DNA from: Mediterraneibacter gnavus ATCC 29149
Lineage (GTDB): Bacteria; Bacillota; Clostridia; Lachnospirales; Lachnospiraceae
Assembly (NCBI RefSeq): GCF_008121495.1
Contig: NZ_CP043051.1
Location: forward strand, 3,472,688 to 3,536,687
DNA length: 64,000 nt
Direction: 5' to 3'
The notes beneath the pieces are model-generated. The model was not told the DNA's origin. It did no database searches and saw nothing but the letters and a program-made list of their open reading frames with translations. Both the position numbers and the translations under genes were made by a program. Of this stretch, positions 26,981 through 36,450 are shown piece by piece. Positions within the stretch are counted from its first letter, which is position 1; each line of letters opens with the position of its first letter.

Positions 26981-27098
26981 GCCTTTGCCTCCTTCTAATT
27001 ATTTAGTCTCTCATTTGACAAATCAAAGTCTTAAATCTGACAGTCCCATACAAAGAAAAAGCAATGTGCATTTCTAAATTTCAAAAAGAACTTTCTTT

Positions 27099-27254
27099 TT
27101 ATAAAATTTGTTCCTGTTCAATTCTTGCCGCCTCTGCTTTCCAATATTCCATAATATTTCTAACCATTTTGATACATTCTTCCTTTGCAGTCTTCTCATC
27201 ATAAATCTGGAAATCACTAAATGTATGACCACATGGTACTAGACTTCCTTTCAT
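27099..27254 (-). CDS. 51-residue protein of unknown function
   Basis: A short open frame with a near-perfect RBS (ATAGGAGG, 8 nt before ATG). The peptide starts MKGSLVPCGHTFSDFQIYDE and ends in a helix rich in Glu and Ala. It has two Cys and one His, and no membrane segment. The local base composition is richer in AT than its neighbours. It stands alone between two terminator-like regions. Real translation is supported only by the RBS and the intact frame. Confidence 0.5.
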   Translation of the reverse strand: MKGSLVPCGHTFSDFQIYDEKTAKEECIKMVRNIMEYWKAEAARIEQEQIL

Positions 27255-27325
27255 ATCTTTTGCCTCCTATCTTCATTGTACCATTTCACGTATTCAGAAT
27301 CATTAACAAGCCTCATTTTTTCTCA

Positions 27326-27360
27326 CAAAAAACCACGGATGAGATTTCTCCCATCCGTGA
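27326..27360 (-). terminator. Terminator of the metallo-hydrolase gene
   Basis: On the minus strand CACGGATG and CATCCGTG close a hairpin (27334-27359), followed by GGTTTTTT. It is 15-50 nt past the stop at 27375. Confidence 0.85.
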
Positions 27361-27374
27361 TTTTCTCTTTCTCA

Positions 27375-28985
27375 CTATTCCCAACGATCCCATTTATCAG
27401 CAAGATTATTGATCTGACTTTCAAATTTTGCTTTGTCTTTATTCGGAATTCCCTCTCGTTTGTAAATAACATCCAAAAGTCTTCTTCCTGCTGCGATAAG
27501 ACGCTCAAATGCAGCGTCTGCTTTCTTCTGGGATGGCTTCTTGCCTTTCACGGCAATCCGCACACCTTCGTTTAAGATCTCATTCGCAGCCAGATCGACT
27601 TCCCCGTTCGGGAATGGCGCCCACGTCGGACATCCAAGCGTCTCTTCTACTTTCTGCGCAAATTCTTCTGTCACAGTGTCTTCGCCATGCACCACAAATA
27701 CATGCTGAAGCGGTGTCTTAAATCCTTTCAGCCATGCTATCAGACCATTCATATCTGCATGACCACTGATTCCGTGAAGACTTTCAATTCTGGCATGAAC
27801 CTCGATCGGCTCTCCAAACAGCTTGATATTCTTCTCACCTTCCAGAAGCCGCCTTCCTAATGTCCCGTTCGCCTGATATCCCACAAACAGAATTGTACAT
27901 TCTTTTCTCCACAAATTGTGTTTCAAATGATGACGGATCCGTCCTGCGTCACACATACCCGATGCAGAAATAATTACTTTCGGCTTTTCGATAAAATTAA
28001 TCAGTTTCGAATCATCACTTGTAACGGATGTCTTCAACCCCGGAAATACCAGAGGATTGATCCCCTCATCCACCAGTTTGATTGCTTCTTCATCGAAGCA
28101 TTCCCGCATATTTTTTGTAAACACTTTGGTCGCTTCAATTGCCAGCGGACTATCCAGATATACCTCAAAATCAGAATATTCCGGCAAAAGTCCATGTTCT
28201 TTGATCTCCCGGATGAAATACAGCATCTCCTGCGTACGTCCCACTGCAAATGACGGGATCACGACATTACCGCCTGCATCAAAGGTTTCTTTCAAAATTC
28301 TCGTAAATTCAGAGACATAATCTATCTTCTCCGAAGAATGTACCCGGTTTCCATAGGTGGATTCCACTACCACATAATCTGCGGTATCCGTACACCTTGG
28401 ATCTTTGATGATCGGCTGATTCACATTCCCCACATCTCCTGAAAATACGATCTTCCTGCTAATCTCACCTTCGGTAATCCAGACCTCAATACTTGCCGAA
28501 CCAAGCAAATGGCCGACATCTGTAAACCGGATTTCCACCCCATCGCAAATATGAAGCCGTTCTCCATATCCACATGGAACGAAAAGATTGATCGCAGCCT
28601 CTGCATCTGCCATCACATAAAGCGGCTCAAACTCCGGCACTCCGGCACGTCTTCCTTTCCGGTTGCGCCATTCAGCTTCAAATTCCTGAATATGAGCGCT
28701 GTCACGAAGCATAATGTTACATAAATCCGCTGTGGCAAATGTGGTCAATATCTGCCCTTTAAATCCATTCTTGCACAAAAGGGGCAAAAGACCTGAATGA
28801 TCGATGTGTGCATGTGTCAAAAATACATAGTCCACTTCTCCCGCTGCAATGGGAAGTCCTGGGTTTTCATACAGGTCCGGTCCCTGCTCCATACCACAGT
28901 CAATTAAAATATTTTTCCCCGCTGCCTGCAGCAAATGACAACTTCCGGTCACCTCATGGGCTGCTCCTATAAATGTAAGTTTCAT
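27375..28985 (-). CDS. Beta-CASP metallo-beta-lactamase-fold hydrolase (CPSF/RNase-like)
   Basis: 536 residues. The zinc site shows THAHIDHSGLLPLL (motif 2), DVGHLLGSAS (His, motif 3) and FSGDVGN (Asp, motif 4). The beta-CASP region has VVVESTYGNR, ISASGMCDAGRIRHHL and SGHADMNGL, and the C-terminal His is in VVHGEDT. This is the bacterial archaeal-CPSF-like group, probably an RNA endo- or exonuclease. The C-terminus carries an additional helical segment of about 80 residues (GKKPSQKKADAAFERL). It is a separate unit between sigE and sigG. Confidence 0.88.
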   Translation of the reverse strand: MKLTFIGAAHEVTGSCHLLQAAGKNILIDCGMEQGPDLYENPGLPIAAGEVDYVFLTHAHIDHSGLLPLLCKNGFKGQILTTFATADLCNIMLRDSAHIQEFEAEWRNRKGRRAGVPEFEPLYVMADAEAAINLFVPCGYGERLHICDGVEIRFTDVGHLLGSASIEVWITEGEISRKIVFSGDVGNVNQPIIKDPRCTDTADYVVVESTYGNRVHSSEKIDYVSEFTRILKETFDAGGNVVIPSFAVGRTQEMLYFIREIKEHGLLPEYSDFEVYLDSPLAIEATKVFTKNMRECFDEEAIKLVDEGINPLVFPGLKTSVTSDDSKLINFIEKPKVIISASGMCDAGRIRHHLKHNLWRKECTILFVGYQANGTLGRRLLEGEKNIKLFGEPIEVHARIESLHGISGHADMNGLIAWLKGFKTPLQHVFVVHGEDTVTEEFAQKVEETLGCPTWAPFPNGEVDLAANEILNEGVRIAVKGKKPSQKKADAAFERLIAAGRRLLDVIYKREGIPNKDKAKFESQINNLADKWDRWE

Positions 28986-29061
28986 ATAGCTTCACCACCC
29001 TTTTTTCTCATTATAACACCTTTTTTACGGAGTGAAAGCACTTTTTGAGGATTCTTCTAAT

Positions 29062-29802
29062 TTATTCATAACGCACGATTTCCCGCTTCAATCTCTGCAT
29101 GATCTTTTTCTCCAGACGGGAAATGTATGACTGTGAAATTCCCAGTAAATCTGCTACTTCTTTCTGAGTTTTTTCGATTCCATCAGGATTATCCAGACCA
29201 AAACGCATCTTGACAATCAGCTTTTCTCTGCTGGACAACTGGTTGATGGCACGCACCAGAAGCTTTCTCTCCGCTTCCGTTTCCAGATCCCGATAGATGG
29301 TATCCTCCTCTGTTCCGAGGATATCAGACAACAGCAGTTCATTGCCGTCCCAATCCACGTTTAAAGGCTCATCAATGGAAACTTCCATTTTAGTCTTACT
29401 GTTTCTTCGCAGATACATCAGGATTTCATTTTCAATACATCGGGATGCATAGGTCGCAAGCTTGATCTTTTTGGTTGGATTGAATGTGTTGATTGCTTTG
29501 ATCAGACCGATTGTTCCGATCGAGATCAGATCTTCTACTCCCACTCCGGTATTATCAAATTTTTTTGCTATGTACACGACCAGACGCAAATTGTGCTCAA
29601 TTAACATTTTTTTTGCTTCCTGATCATATTCTGATCCGAGTCTTCTGATCACCTCTGTTTCTCGTTCTGTCTCCAACGGAGGCGGCAGCACTTCAGACCC
29701 CCCGATGTAATGAACCTCTTTCTGATTCGGAAACAGCAGCCCTTTCAGACTGGGTACTACTTTTAATTTAAACTGCTGCGGCATTGCTACTTTTACAACC
29801 AT
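29062..29802 (-). CDS. sigE: Sporulation sigma factor E (pro-sigma-E)
   Basis: 246 residues. The protein begins [16 protein letters not shown] and has the processing region [15 protein letters not shown], where SpoIIGA cuts in homologues. Region 2 includes [20 protein letters not shown] and region 4 [20 protein letters not shown] with SQSYISRLE. Sigma-E is the first mother-cell sigma factor. The ATG at 29802 has AGGAGG 8 nt upstream, so the leading residues are likely real. The start overlaps the end of spoIIGA by 35 nt, giving translational coupling. Confidence 0.97.
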   Translation of the reverse strand: MVVKVAMPQQFKLKVVPSLKGLLFPNQKEVHYIGGSEVLPPPLETERETEVIRRLGSEYDQEAKKMLIEHNLRLVVYIAKKFDNTGVGVEDLISIGTIGLIKAINTFNPTKKIKLATYASRCIENEILMYLRRNSKTKMEVSIDEPLNVDWDGNELLLSDILGTEEDTIYRDLETEAERKLLVRAINQLSSREKLIVKMRFGLDNPDGIEKTQKEVADLLGISQSYISRLEKKIMQRLKREIVRYE

Positions 29803-30589
29803 TTTTTCTTCCTCCTAATATTTCAGGGTTGATGATCATTTGATACATCCCTTGTTCTGATATCTGTTCTTCACATATCCCGACCAGCGGACGATAAATC
29901 CACTGTTTTTTCTGTACAATATACATTTTCTCTAATTCAAATACCGGCATGACACCACTTTTTCCTACTGTCCGATATGGAATCAGATGAAACCCTTTCA
30001 AGTTTTCCTTTTCTCCGGTCAGCTTTTCTATTGTGCTTTGCTCTAAAATACATACCGGCTTTTCACTCAGCGGATCTTTCAACACATTTCCGGTATCCCA
30101 AAGCCCGCGTATCTCACAGCAGCTTCCTTCCTGATACAAGATGATCCGGCAAATCTTGAGTTCCTCCTTCTGAAGCCGGCACAAAAACTCCCAGATCGCG
30201 CGGATTGTGTAATAGCAGCCAATCACAACAGCAAAATAGAGACTTGTGTATTTCACATAGGGTTTTAACATTCCCAGAATCCCGCCAATCAAAACGGAAA
30301 CAAAATACAATAAAATATAACACTTTAAAAATTCCGAAAAGCTGCGAATTTTAAGACCGCATACCACCATCCCGCTGCTGACAAGCATATGAAGCACTGC
30401 CATTGTGATTCCCACGGGCAGCCGCAAAATTACCACCAGACAGGAAAGTCCTGATCCGACCAGACCGCCTGCAATCACTCTTTTCGTACTGCCCGGCATC
30501 TTCATCAAGGCTTTTACAGAAAACAGGATAAGGACGTCCATCATAAAATTCACCAAAAACATGACATCTATGTATACTTCATAGTACAT
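29768..30589 (-). CDS. spoIIGA: Pro-sigma-E processing aspartic protease
   Basis: 273 residues: five N-terminal membrane segments ([20 protein letters not shown] onward) and a soluble domain with [12 protein letters not shown], whose DTG is the catalytic aspartate of a retropepsin-like half-protease that dimerises (family knowledge). It cleaves the pro-sequence of the neighbouring SigE in the mother cell after septation. RBS AGAGGGTGG precedes the ATG. It lies just beyond ftsZ, as in many Firmicutes. Confidence 0.95.
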   Translation of the reverse strand: MYYEVYIDVMFLVNFMMDVLILFSVKALMKMPGSTKRVIAGGLVGSGLSCLVVILRLPVGITMAVLHMLVSSGMVVCGLKIRSFSEFLKCYILLYFVSVLIGGILGMLKPYVKYTSLYFAVVIGCYYTIRAIWEFLCRLQKEELKICRIILYQEGSCCEIRGLWDTGNVLKDPLSEKPVCILEQSTIEKLTGEKENLKGFHLIPYRTVGKSGVMPVFELEKMYIVQKKQWIYRPLVGICEEQISEQGMYQMIINPEILGGRKNGCKSSNAAAV

Positions 30590-30643
30590 GTTCCACCCTC
30601 TTTCTCGTTGGTACTAAATCGATTTGGCACTCAAACAAGATTT

Positions 30644-30750
30644 ATTATAATCAGAATCATTTTGAAAATTTGTCAGAAACTGACAGAGAAACAGACTTTA
30701 TTTCGACAACAATCGTGTGAAAAGGAAAAAAGGACAGGTCTCTTGTCGAA
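30644..30750 (-). promoter_or_regulatory. spoIIG control region with two perfect 0A boxes
   Basis: A minus-strand -10 TATAAT is at 30644-30649 without a consensus -35 at 17 bp, as in the Spo0A-activated, sigma-A promoter of B. subtilis spoIIG. The 0A box TGTCGAA occurs on the minus strand at 30702-30708 and on the plus strand at 30744-30750. Their centres are about 58 and 100 bp upstream of the -10. An additional inverted repeat TGTCAG/CTGACA lies at 30671-30685. The second box sits in the loop of the ftsZ terminator. Confidence 0.6.
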
Positions 30751-30758
30751 ACCTGTCC
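30724..30758 (-). terminator. ftsZ terminator
   Basis: On the minus strand GGACAGGT (30758-30751), an 11-nt loop, ACCTGTCC (30739-30732), then six T. It follows the ftsZ stop at 30772 by 13 nt. Confidence 0.88.
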
Positions 30759-30771
30759 CAAACTGACTTTA

Positions 30772-31947
30772 TTATTTTTTAAAGAAATCCGGAATCTTAA
30801 TGGACTGCTCTTTTACTGTGCTTGAAGGCACTCTTCCCTGTCCCTGAAGGGTCGGGATTGTGGAATTTCCTGTTGTTGTTCTTCCTGCACCGTACTCTGC
30901 TGCCGGTGTTCTTGCAAACTTGTCCGCATTTGGAAGAATAGATCCCATCTTCTGCTGTCCTTCCAGTCTTGCTTTTAACTTGGATGCACTTCCACCCACA
31001 TTGTGAAGTCCTGTTGCAATAACTGTAATTGTAGCTTCATCAGATCTTGTATCATCATACATCGCACCGAAGATAATATTTGCATTCTCTCCTGCAAGTT
31101 CCTGTACATAATCAGCAGCATCAGATGCATCCATCAGAGTGATATCACCGGAAATATTAATGATAACGTGTGATGCTCCCTGAATCGTTGTCTCAAGCAG
31201 CGGACTGGCAACAGCCTGTTTTACTGCCTCCAGAGCCTTGTCATCACCGCGTCCCTCACCGATACCGATGTGTGCGATTCCCTTATCCTTCATAACTGTC
31301 TGAATATCTGCAAAGTCAAGGTTAATCAGAGAAGGTACGTTGATCAGGTCTGTGATACCCTGAATACCCTGCTGGAGAACCTCATCCGCTTTCTTCAATG
31401 CTTCCGGCATTGTCGTTCTGCGATCTACTACTTCCAGAAGTTTATCATTCGGAATCACGATCATCGTGTCTACATTCTCTTTTAATTTATCAATACCAGC
31501 CAGTGCATTCGCCATTCTTGTACGTGATTCAAAACGGAACGGCTTTGTCACAACTGCAACTGTCAGTGCGCCCTGCTCTTTTGCGATACGTGCGACTACA
31601 GGAGCTGCTCCTGTTCCGGTTCCACCACCCATACCACAGGTGACAAATACCATGTCAGCGCCTTTGAGTGCTGCGGAAATCTCTTCTGCACTCTCCTCTG
31701 CTGCTTTCTCACCTACTTCAGGCTGTGCTCCCGCACCAAGTCCTTTTGTAAGCTTCTCGCCAATCTGCATCAATGTTGGTGCTTTGCATAACTGCAGTGC
31801 CTGTTTATCTGTATTCACTGCTATAAATTCTACACCTGCAATCTGCTCATCGATCATACGGTTTACCGCGTTGTTACCGCCTCCGCCGACTCCGACAACA
31901 ATAATTCTTGCAGCTGCTTCTGATTCGTTTGTCTTAATCTCTAACAA
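30772..31947 (-). CDS. ftsZ: Cell division GTPase FtsZ
   Basis: 391 residues. The tubulin-like protein forms the Z-ring. Visible are [15 protein letters not shown], the GTP-binding signature [16 protein letters not shown], and the T7 loop NLDFADIQ with its catalytic Asp. A variable linker and the C-terminal partner-binding peptide [10 protein letters not shown] complete it. The start codon is TTG at 31947 ([14 protein letters not shown]), preceded by AAGGAGG; no ATG upstream fits. It has its own promoter (32032-32060) in addition to possible readthrough from ftsQ. Confidence 0.97.
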   Translation of the reverse strand: MLEIKTNESEAAARIIVVGVGGGGNNAVNRMIDEQIAGVEFIAVNTDKQALQLCKAPTLMQIGEKLTKGLGAGAQPEVGEKAAEESAEEISAALKGADMVFVTCGMGGGTGTGAAPVVARIAKEQGALTVAVVTKPFRFESRTRMANALAGIDKLKENVDTMIVIPNDKLLEVVDRRTTMPEALKKADEVLQQGIQGITDLINVPSLINLDFADIQTVMKDKGIAHIGIGEGRGDDKALEAVKQAVASPLLETTIQGASHVIINISGDITLMDASDAADYVQELAGENANIIFGAMYDDTRSDEATITVIATGLHNVGGSASKLKARLEGQQKMGSILPNADKFARTPAAEYGAGRTTTGNSTIPTLQGQGRVPSSTVKEQSIKIPDFFKK

Positions 31948-32031
31948 GGGTAGTTCCTCCTTCGTCGTCCTATCAACTTATTTTATACATCCCATCATAA
32001 ATATGTATGAACAATAGAATTCAATAAGTAT

Positions 32032-32060
32032 ATAATATAGTCTTTCACGCAAATAATCAA
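32032..32060 (-). promoter_or_regulatory. ftsZ promoter
   Basis: On the minus strand TTGATT (32055-32060) and TATTAT (32032-32037) are 17 bp apart, giving an mRNA leader of about 80 nt before the TTG start. Confidence 0.6.
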
Positions 32061-32087
32061 TAGATTTTTGTGTATTTTATGTTTTTT

Positions 32088-32951
32088 TTATTCAGTTGTT
32101 TCTCCTTCACCGGTTCCTGCTGCAGATGTCTGATCCGTCTGTGCAGCTTCAGATTCTCCTGACTGATTTTCGTCCGTCTGTCCGGCGTCCTGGCCCTCAT
32201 CTGCTTCTGTTTCCGCTGCTTTCTCCGGTACAAAACGCACGGAAGTACCGGACGTTTCATAATTCTCCAGGTACAGTACACCTGCCTGCCCCGCAAACTT
32301 TTCATTAAGCTTCTCAAGGATCGGCGAAATCTGTGCGATCTTCATCTCATAGTTTCCTTTTCCCAGCTGCACTGTGACCACTCCGAAAATCAGATTGACT
32401 CCTCCGTCACTGCAGGTAAGCCGGTCGGAAGAAAGTTCATATTTGTTGGAAAGTCTTGTCACCTCCACGATACGTTCAAAAATATCCTGATCTGTGACCG
32501 GGAGTTTTTTGTTCATTTTCACTTTTTTGGTATTAAGCTCCAATCCCTCGATAAACGGCGCCCCGGGAATCACTTCCGTTGTCTTTAACGCAGCTGTTCC
32601 GTCCTCATCAAAATACAAAAACTCTCCCTGGTAATCAAAATAACCAAGAAACTCCTTCTCTTTTACCTTCATCACGACCGTCCATGGGTTTTTAATTGAA
32701 ACTTTCACGGATTCGATCGCTGCCGGCTTTGTCACATCTCCATAATTATACTTCCACCAGATATAGATGGAGTTGAATGCATACTTGTCTTTTTGAACCC
32801 ATTTTACCAGTTCTTCGTCCTGACAGTACTGGTTTCCGGTCACCTCGATCTTCCTTGTCTGAAACAGAAGAAATACCGCAAAAAATAACACAAGTACCGA
32901 CAGGACTGTAATCAGTGCCGCCATTCGAATCTTCTTTTTCTTTTGTTTCAT
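32088..32951 (-). CDS. ftsQ: Cell division protein FtsQ/DivIB
   Basis: 287 residues. Bitopic membrane protein of the divisome. A basic N-terminus (MKQKKKKIRMAAL), one membrane helix (ITVLSVLVLFFAVFLLF), then a POTRA domain (TRKIEVTGNQYCQDEELVKW) and a beta domain. The acidic, Gln/Thr/Glu-rich tail of about 50 residues looks disordered. In the dcw order it stands between ftsW and ftsZ, where murG and often murC/B would be found; they are absent here. Confidence 0.88.
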   Translation of the reverse strand: MKQKKKKIRMAALITVLSVLVLFFAVFLLFQTRKIEVTGNQYCQDEELVKWVQKDKYAFNSIYIWWKYNYGDVTKPAAIESVKVSIKNPWTVVMKVKEKEFLGYFDYQGEFLYFDEDGTAALKTTEVIPGAPFIEGLELNTKKVKMNKKLPVTDQDIFERIVEVTRLSNKYELSSDRLTCSDGGVNLIFGVVTVQLGKGNYEMKIAQISPILEKLNEKFAGQAGVLYLENYETSGTSVRFVPEKAAETEADEGQDAGQTDENQSGESEAAQTDQTSAAGTGEGETTE

Positions 32952-32977
32952 AAGGCTTCCTCCTTTTCTTTCTCTGC

Positions 32978-34063
32978 TTATTCTACCAAATTAGACACAC
33001 TTAACACAAGCCCCATTTCCAACAGCAGAAATACCACCGAAGTTCCCCCATAGCTGATAAAGGGGAGCGTGATCCCGGTATTGGGAATACTGTTCGTCAC
33101 AACCGCAATATTCAAGATCACCTGAATCATCATATGCGCCATCGCTCCTGTTGCGATCAAGGCACCGGTCAGATCCTTCGCATGTGTTGCGATCACAAAA
33201 AAGCGCCAGATCAGAATCAGAAACAATAAAATGATCAGGCTTGCTCCGACCAGTCCCAGTTCTTCACAGATGATAGAAAAAATCATATCATTCTGGGCTT
33301 CCGGCAGAAATCCCAACTTCTGTACGCTTTTTCCAAGCCCTCTTCCAAACAGCCCTCCGGAACCGATGGCATAAAGTCCCTGCAGTGTCTGGTACCCTTT
33401 TTCATACTTTTCCGGATTTCTCCAGATTGCAAGTCTCTCCAGACGATAACTTTCCAGTGCCAGAAATATCCCCATAAACCCTGCCGCTGCCGCACCCATT
33501 CCAAGAAACTGGGCATACTTCGGACTTGCCACAAAAACAAGTGCTGCCGCAATTCCCAGGATAATAATGGCCGTACTTAGATTACTTGCACCTACCAGGC
33601 CTACCACAGGAAGAACTGGCAGCATAACTTTGACAAGTGTTGTAAATTTTTCCATCTTTCTTGCCTGGTTTGAGATTACGCAGGACAAATATAAAATGAC
33701 TGCCACTTTCGCAAACTCAGACGGCTGAAAAGAAATGGGTCCCAAAGAAAGCCATCTTTTGGACCCATTGTACTCATCTCCTATAAACATGACTGCTACA
33801 GACAGAACGATTGCAGTGACATATCCAAGCTTTGCAAAAGGAATCCACCTGTGATAGTCGATCCCTGCCACAATAAACATGCCTGCCAGTCCCAACGCTG
33901 TCGCAAATCCCTGCTTTTTCAAATAGTAAAAAGAATCATGGAACTTTACCCGGCCATTATAGGCGCTGGTACTGTATAGCAGTATCAGACCAATCCCGAC
34001 CAGGAGCAATACCACCACAAGCAGAGTATAATCATACCGCTGCTTTTTTGCCGGATGCTTCAA
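32978..34063 (-). CDS. ftsW: SEDS glycosyltransferase FtsW (dcw copy)
   Basis: 361 residues, about ten membrane helices. Polymerises lipid II at the septum with a partner class B PBP. Motifs include ILLYSTSAYNG, NGSKRWLSLGPISFQPSEFAK, a long extracellular loop with GYQTLQGLYAIGSGGLFG, PEAQNDMIFSIICEELG and ITLPFISYGGTSV. It has a close paralogue at 43781-45016 with the same motif set. The gap to murD is 14 nt. Confidence 0.93.
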   Translation of the reverse strand: MKHPAKKQRYDYTLLVVVLLLVGIGLILLYSTSAYNGRVKFHDSFYYLKKQGFATALGLAGMFIVAGIDYHRWIPFAKLGYVTAIVLSVAVMFIGDEYNGSKRWLSLGPISFQPSEFAKVAVILYLSCVISNQARKMEKFTTLVKVMLPVLPVVGLVGASNLSTAIIILGIAAALVFVASPKYAQFLGMGAAAAGFMGIFLALESYRLERLAIWRNPEKYEKGYQTLQGLYAIGSGGLFGRGLGKSVQKLGFLPEAQNDMIFSIICEELGLVGASLIILLFLILIWRFFVIATHAKDLTGALIATGAMAHMMIQVILNIAVVTNSIPNTGITLPFISYGGTSVVFLLLEMGLVLSVSNLVE

Positions 34064-34077
34064 TGCAGATCCACTCC

Positions 34078-35436
34078 TTATAATTGATTTACAAGTTCTT
34101 TGAATTTATCTCCGCGTTCTTCATAATTCTTAAACATTCCCCAGCTTGCACACGCCGGAGACAAAAGAACTGCATCTCCGGGTTCTGCCTGTTCTACACA
34201 GATATTGACCGCCTCTTCAAACGTATCTGCAAGAATCGTATCTGTAAATCCCAGCCTTTTTGCCGTCTCATTGATCTTCTCTTTTGTCGCTCCGAGAAGC
34301 ACCAGTTTTTTTACCTTACCGTCAAAAGACTGAATCCACTCATCATAAGAAGAATCCTTGTCATATCCTCCGCCGATCAAAAATGTAGGCCTGTTCATTG
34401 CCTGGATTCCTTTGATCGCGGCATCCGGATTTGTGCCTTTGGAGTCGTTGTAATATGCAACCCCGTTCTTTTCTGCCACAAACTCGATCCGATGTTCCAC
34501 TGCCGTAAATTCCCGAATGGTCTTACGGATGATCTCCATCGGAACGTGATACGCTGCCGCCATAGCCACAGCTGCCATTACATTTTCATAATTATGCATT
34601 CCAAGCAGTTTTAATTCATCCACATGACAGACTTTCTCCGGATTTTCTCTGCAATAGATGATATTGCCATCTTCCAGATAAATTCCTTTTTCCAGTCTGC
34701 GGCGGCTGGAAAAATAAATCACCTGCGCTTTGACTCTTTCTCCGAATTTTCTGGTCACATCATCCTCATAATTCAAAACACAGACATCTTCTTCTGTCTG
34801 GTTTTTTGCAATCTGCTCTTTGGCTTCGATATAAGCTTCCATCGTGTGATGGCGGTTCAGATGATCCGGCGTGATATTCAAGATCGCACTGACTTTGGGA
34901 CAGAATGTGTGAATCGTCTCAAGCTGAAAACTGCTCATCTCTGCCACAATAACAGAATCATCCTTTGTCTCCCGCACAACGCTCGTGTAAGGATTGCCGA
35001 TATTGCCTACAACAAATGTGCTTTCCCGGAAATTTTTCATGATTGCACCAAGCAGTGCTGTCGTGGTCGTCTTTCCATTTGTTCCGGTGATTGCCAGCAC
35101 ATCCCCTTTACCAAGGACATATGCCAGTTCAATTTCACCCCAGATCGGAATCCCTGCATCCCGCATCTGATTCACCGATGGTAAATCTGTCGGAACACCC
35201 GGACTCATCACAACCAGAGAAAGCTCTGAAAGAAGCGCCTCGGGAAATGCTCCGAGAACAACGCTTACGCTCCCCTTTGCCTGTCCTTCGATCTGTTCTT
35301 TGATTCCTGCCGCATCCAACCTGTCATTCCCATCATACAATACGACTTCTGCACCTTCCTGCAGCAGCAGAGCCGCAGCAGAAACACCACTGATACCGGA
35401 ACCAAACACCAGTACTTTTTTGTCTTTAAACTTCAT
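34078..35436 (-). CDS. murD: UDP-N-acetylmuramoylalanine-D-glutamate ligase
   Basis: 452 residues. Adds D-Glu to UDP-MurNAc-L-Ala. The N-terminal Rossmann loop is in KKVLVFGSGISGVSAA, the ATP loop in AITGTNGKTTTTALLG, then NITPDHLNRH and HRIEFVAEKNGVAYYNDSKGTNPDA. The frame is open 29 codons further (to 35523), but those codons overlap mraY; the ATG at 35436 has GGGGGT 6 nt upstream and starts 2 nt after the mraY stop. Confidence 0.96.
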   Translation of the reverse strand: MKFKDKKVLVFGSGISGVSAAALLLQEGAEVVLYDGNDRLDAAGIKEQIEGQAKGSVSVVLGAFPEALLSELSLVVMSPGVPTDLPSVNQMRDAGIPIWGEIELAYVLGKGDVLAITGTNGKTTTTALLGAIMKNFRESTFVVGNIGNPYTSVVRETKDDSVIVAEMSSFQLETIHTFCPKVSAILNITPDHLNRHHTMEAYIEAKEQIAKNQTEEDVCVLNYEDDVTRKFGERVKAQVIYFSSRRRLEKGIYLEDGNIIYCRENPEKVCHVDELKLLGMHNYENVMAAVAMAAAYHVPMEIIRKTIREFTAVEHRIEFVAEKNGVAYYNDSKGTNPDAAIKGIQAMNRPTFLIGGGYDKDSSYDEWIQSFDGKVKKLVLLGATKEKINETAKRLGFTDTILADTFEEAVNICVEQAEPGDAVLLSPACASWGMFKNYEERGDKFKELVNQL

Positions 35437-35438
35437 GT

Positions 35439-36395
35439 CTATACCCCCATTAATGCGATCAGACAGAGCAGTGCAGTCACAATTGAAAATACTGCCACAA
35501 CTCTTGTCTCTGACCAGCCGCACAATTCAAAATGATGATGGATCGGTGCCATTTTAAAGAAACGCTTTCCACCGGTCTTCTTAAAATATGTAACCTGGAT
35601 CATCACCGATGCCACTTCCACCAGATAGATCAGCCCTACAATAATGATAAACAACGGCATCTGCATCATATACGCCGTTCCTGCCACGAAACCGCCCAGT
35701 GCAAGAGAACCGGTGTCTCCCATAAACACACTCGCAGGATATACATTAAACAATAAAAATCCAAGGAGCGCACCTACAACCGCACAGGTGATCGGCTCTA
35801 CTCCGCTCTTTGTTCCAATAGCAACCACCGTAAAGAACGTAGCTACCAGAACCGTCACGCTGGATGCCAGTCCGTCCAGTCCGTCTGTAAAATTCGTTCC
35901 GTTTACAGTACCGATCACTGCAATAAATAAAAGCGGAACTGCCAGCCAGCCGATATCCCAGTATTTTCCACCGGAAAACGGAATCAGCATAGACATCGGA
36001 ATGTCTGCCACTTTAAACACGTAATATGCAAAAATTGCTGTCACCACCAGCTGGAGTGCCATCTTCTGTTTCGGATACAGACCGTCTGAACGTTTCATCA
36101 CAACCTTCAGATAATCATCCAGAAATCCAATCAGACCAAAACCAAGCGTCAGAAACAGGATCGGAATCACTTTCGGATAATCTTTTACATAAAACAGGGA
36201 CGTGATAACGACACTGGCCAGAATGATAATTCCTCCCATGGTCGGCGTTCCTGCCTTCTTCAAATGAGACTGTACTCCCTCTTCCCGTTCTGTCTGTCCC
36301 ATTTTCAGTTTTCTAAGGAATGGTATTACGATCGGTCCGAGCACCAGGCTCAAAGCAAACGATACCAATACCGGTATTACTACATGATAACTCAT
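35439..36395 (-). CDS. mraY: Phospho-MurNAc-pentapeptide translocase
   Basis: 318 residues, ten membrane helices. Makes lipid I at the cytoplasmic membrane. The magnesium and substrate residues are in GFLDDYLKVV, NFTDGLDGLASS and the His cluster PIHHHFELCGWSE. GTPTMGG is also present near the N-terminus. The order PBP-mraY-murD is that of a normal dcw cluster. Confidence 0.96.
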   Translation of the reverse strand: MSYHVVIPVLVSFALSLVLGPIVIPFLRKLKMGQTEREEGVQSHLKKAGTPTMGGIIILASVVITSLFYVKDYPKVIPILFLTLGFGLIGFLDDYLKVVMKRSDGLYPKQKMALQLVVTAIFAYYVFKVADIPMSMLIPFSGGKYWDIGWLAVPLLFIAVIGTVNGTNFTDGLDGLASSVTVLVATFFTVVAIGTKSGVEPITCAVVGALLGFLLFNVYPASVFMGDTGSLALGGFVAGTAYMMQMPLFIIIVGLIYLVEVASVMIQVTYFKKTGGKRFFKMAPIHHHFELCGWSETRVVAVFSIVTALLCLIALMGV

Positions 36396-36450
36396 ACTTC
36401 CACCTCTTCATCTCTTTTGTTTCAATATCTCAATTAGTATACCGCATTAC

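Noticed and set aside
30671..30685. TGTCAG/CTGACA repeat as a further Spo0A box
   Set aside because: It differs from TGTCGAA at the central positions; listed only as an inverted repeat in the control region.
34084..35184. Plus-strand open frames opposite murD
   Set aside because: Shadows of the conserved murD frame without RBS or recognisable protein features.
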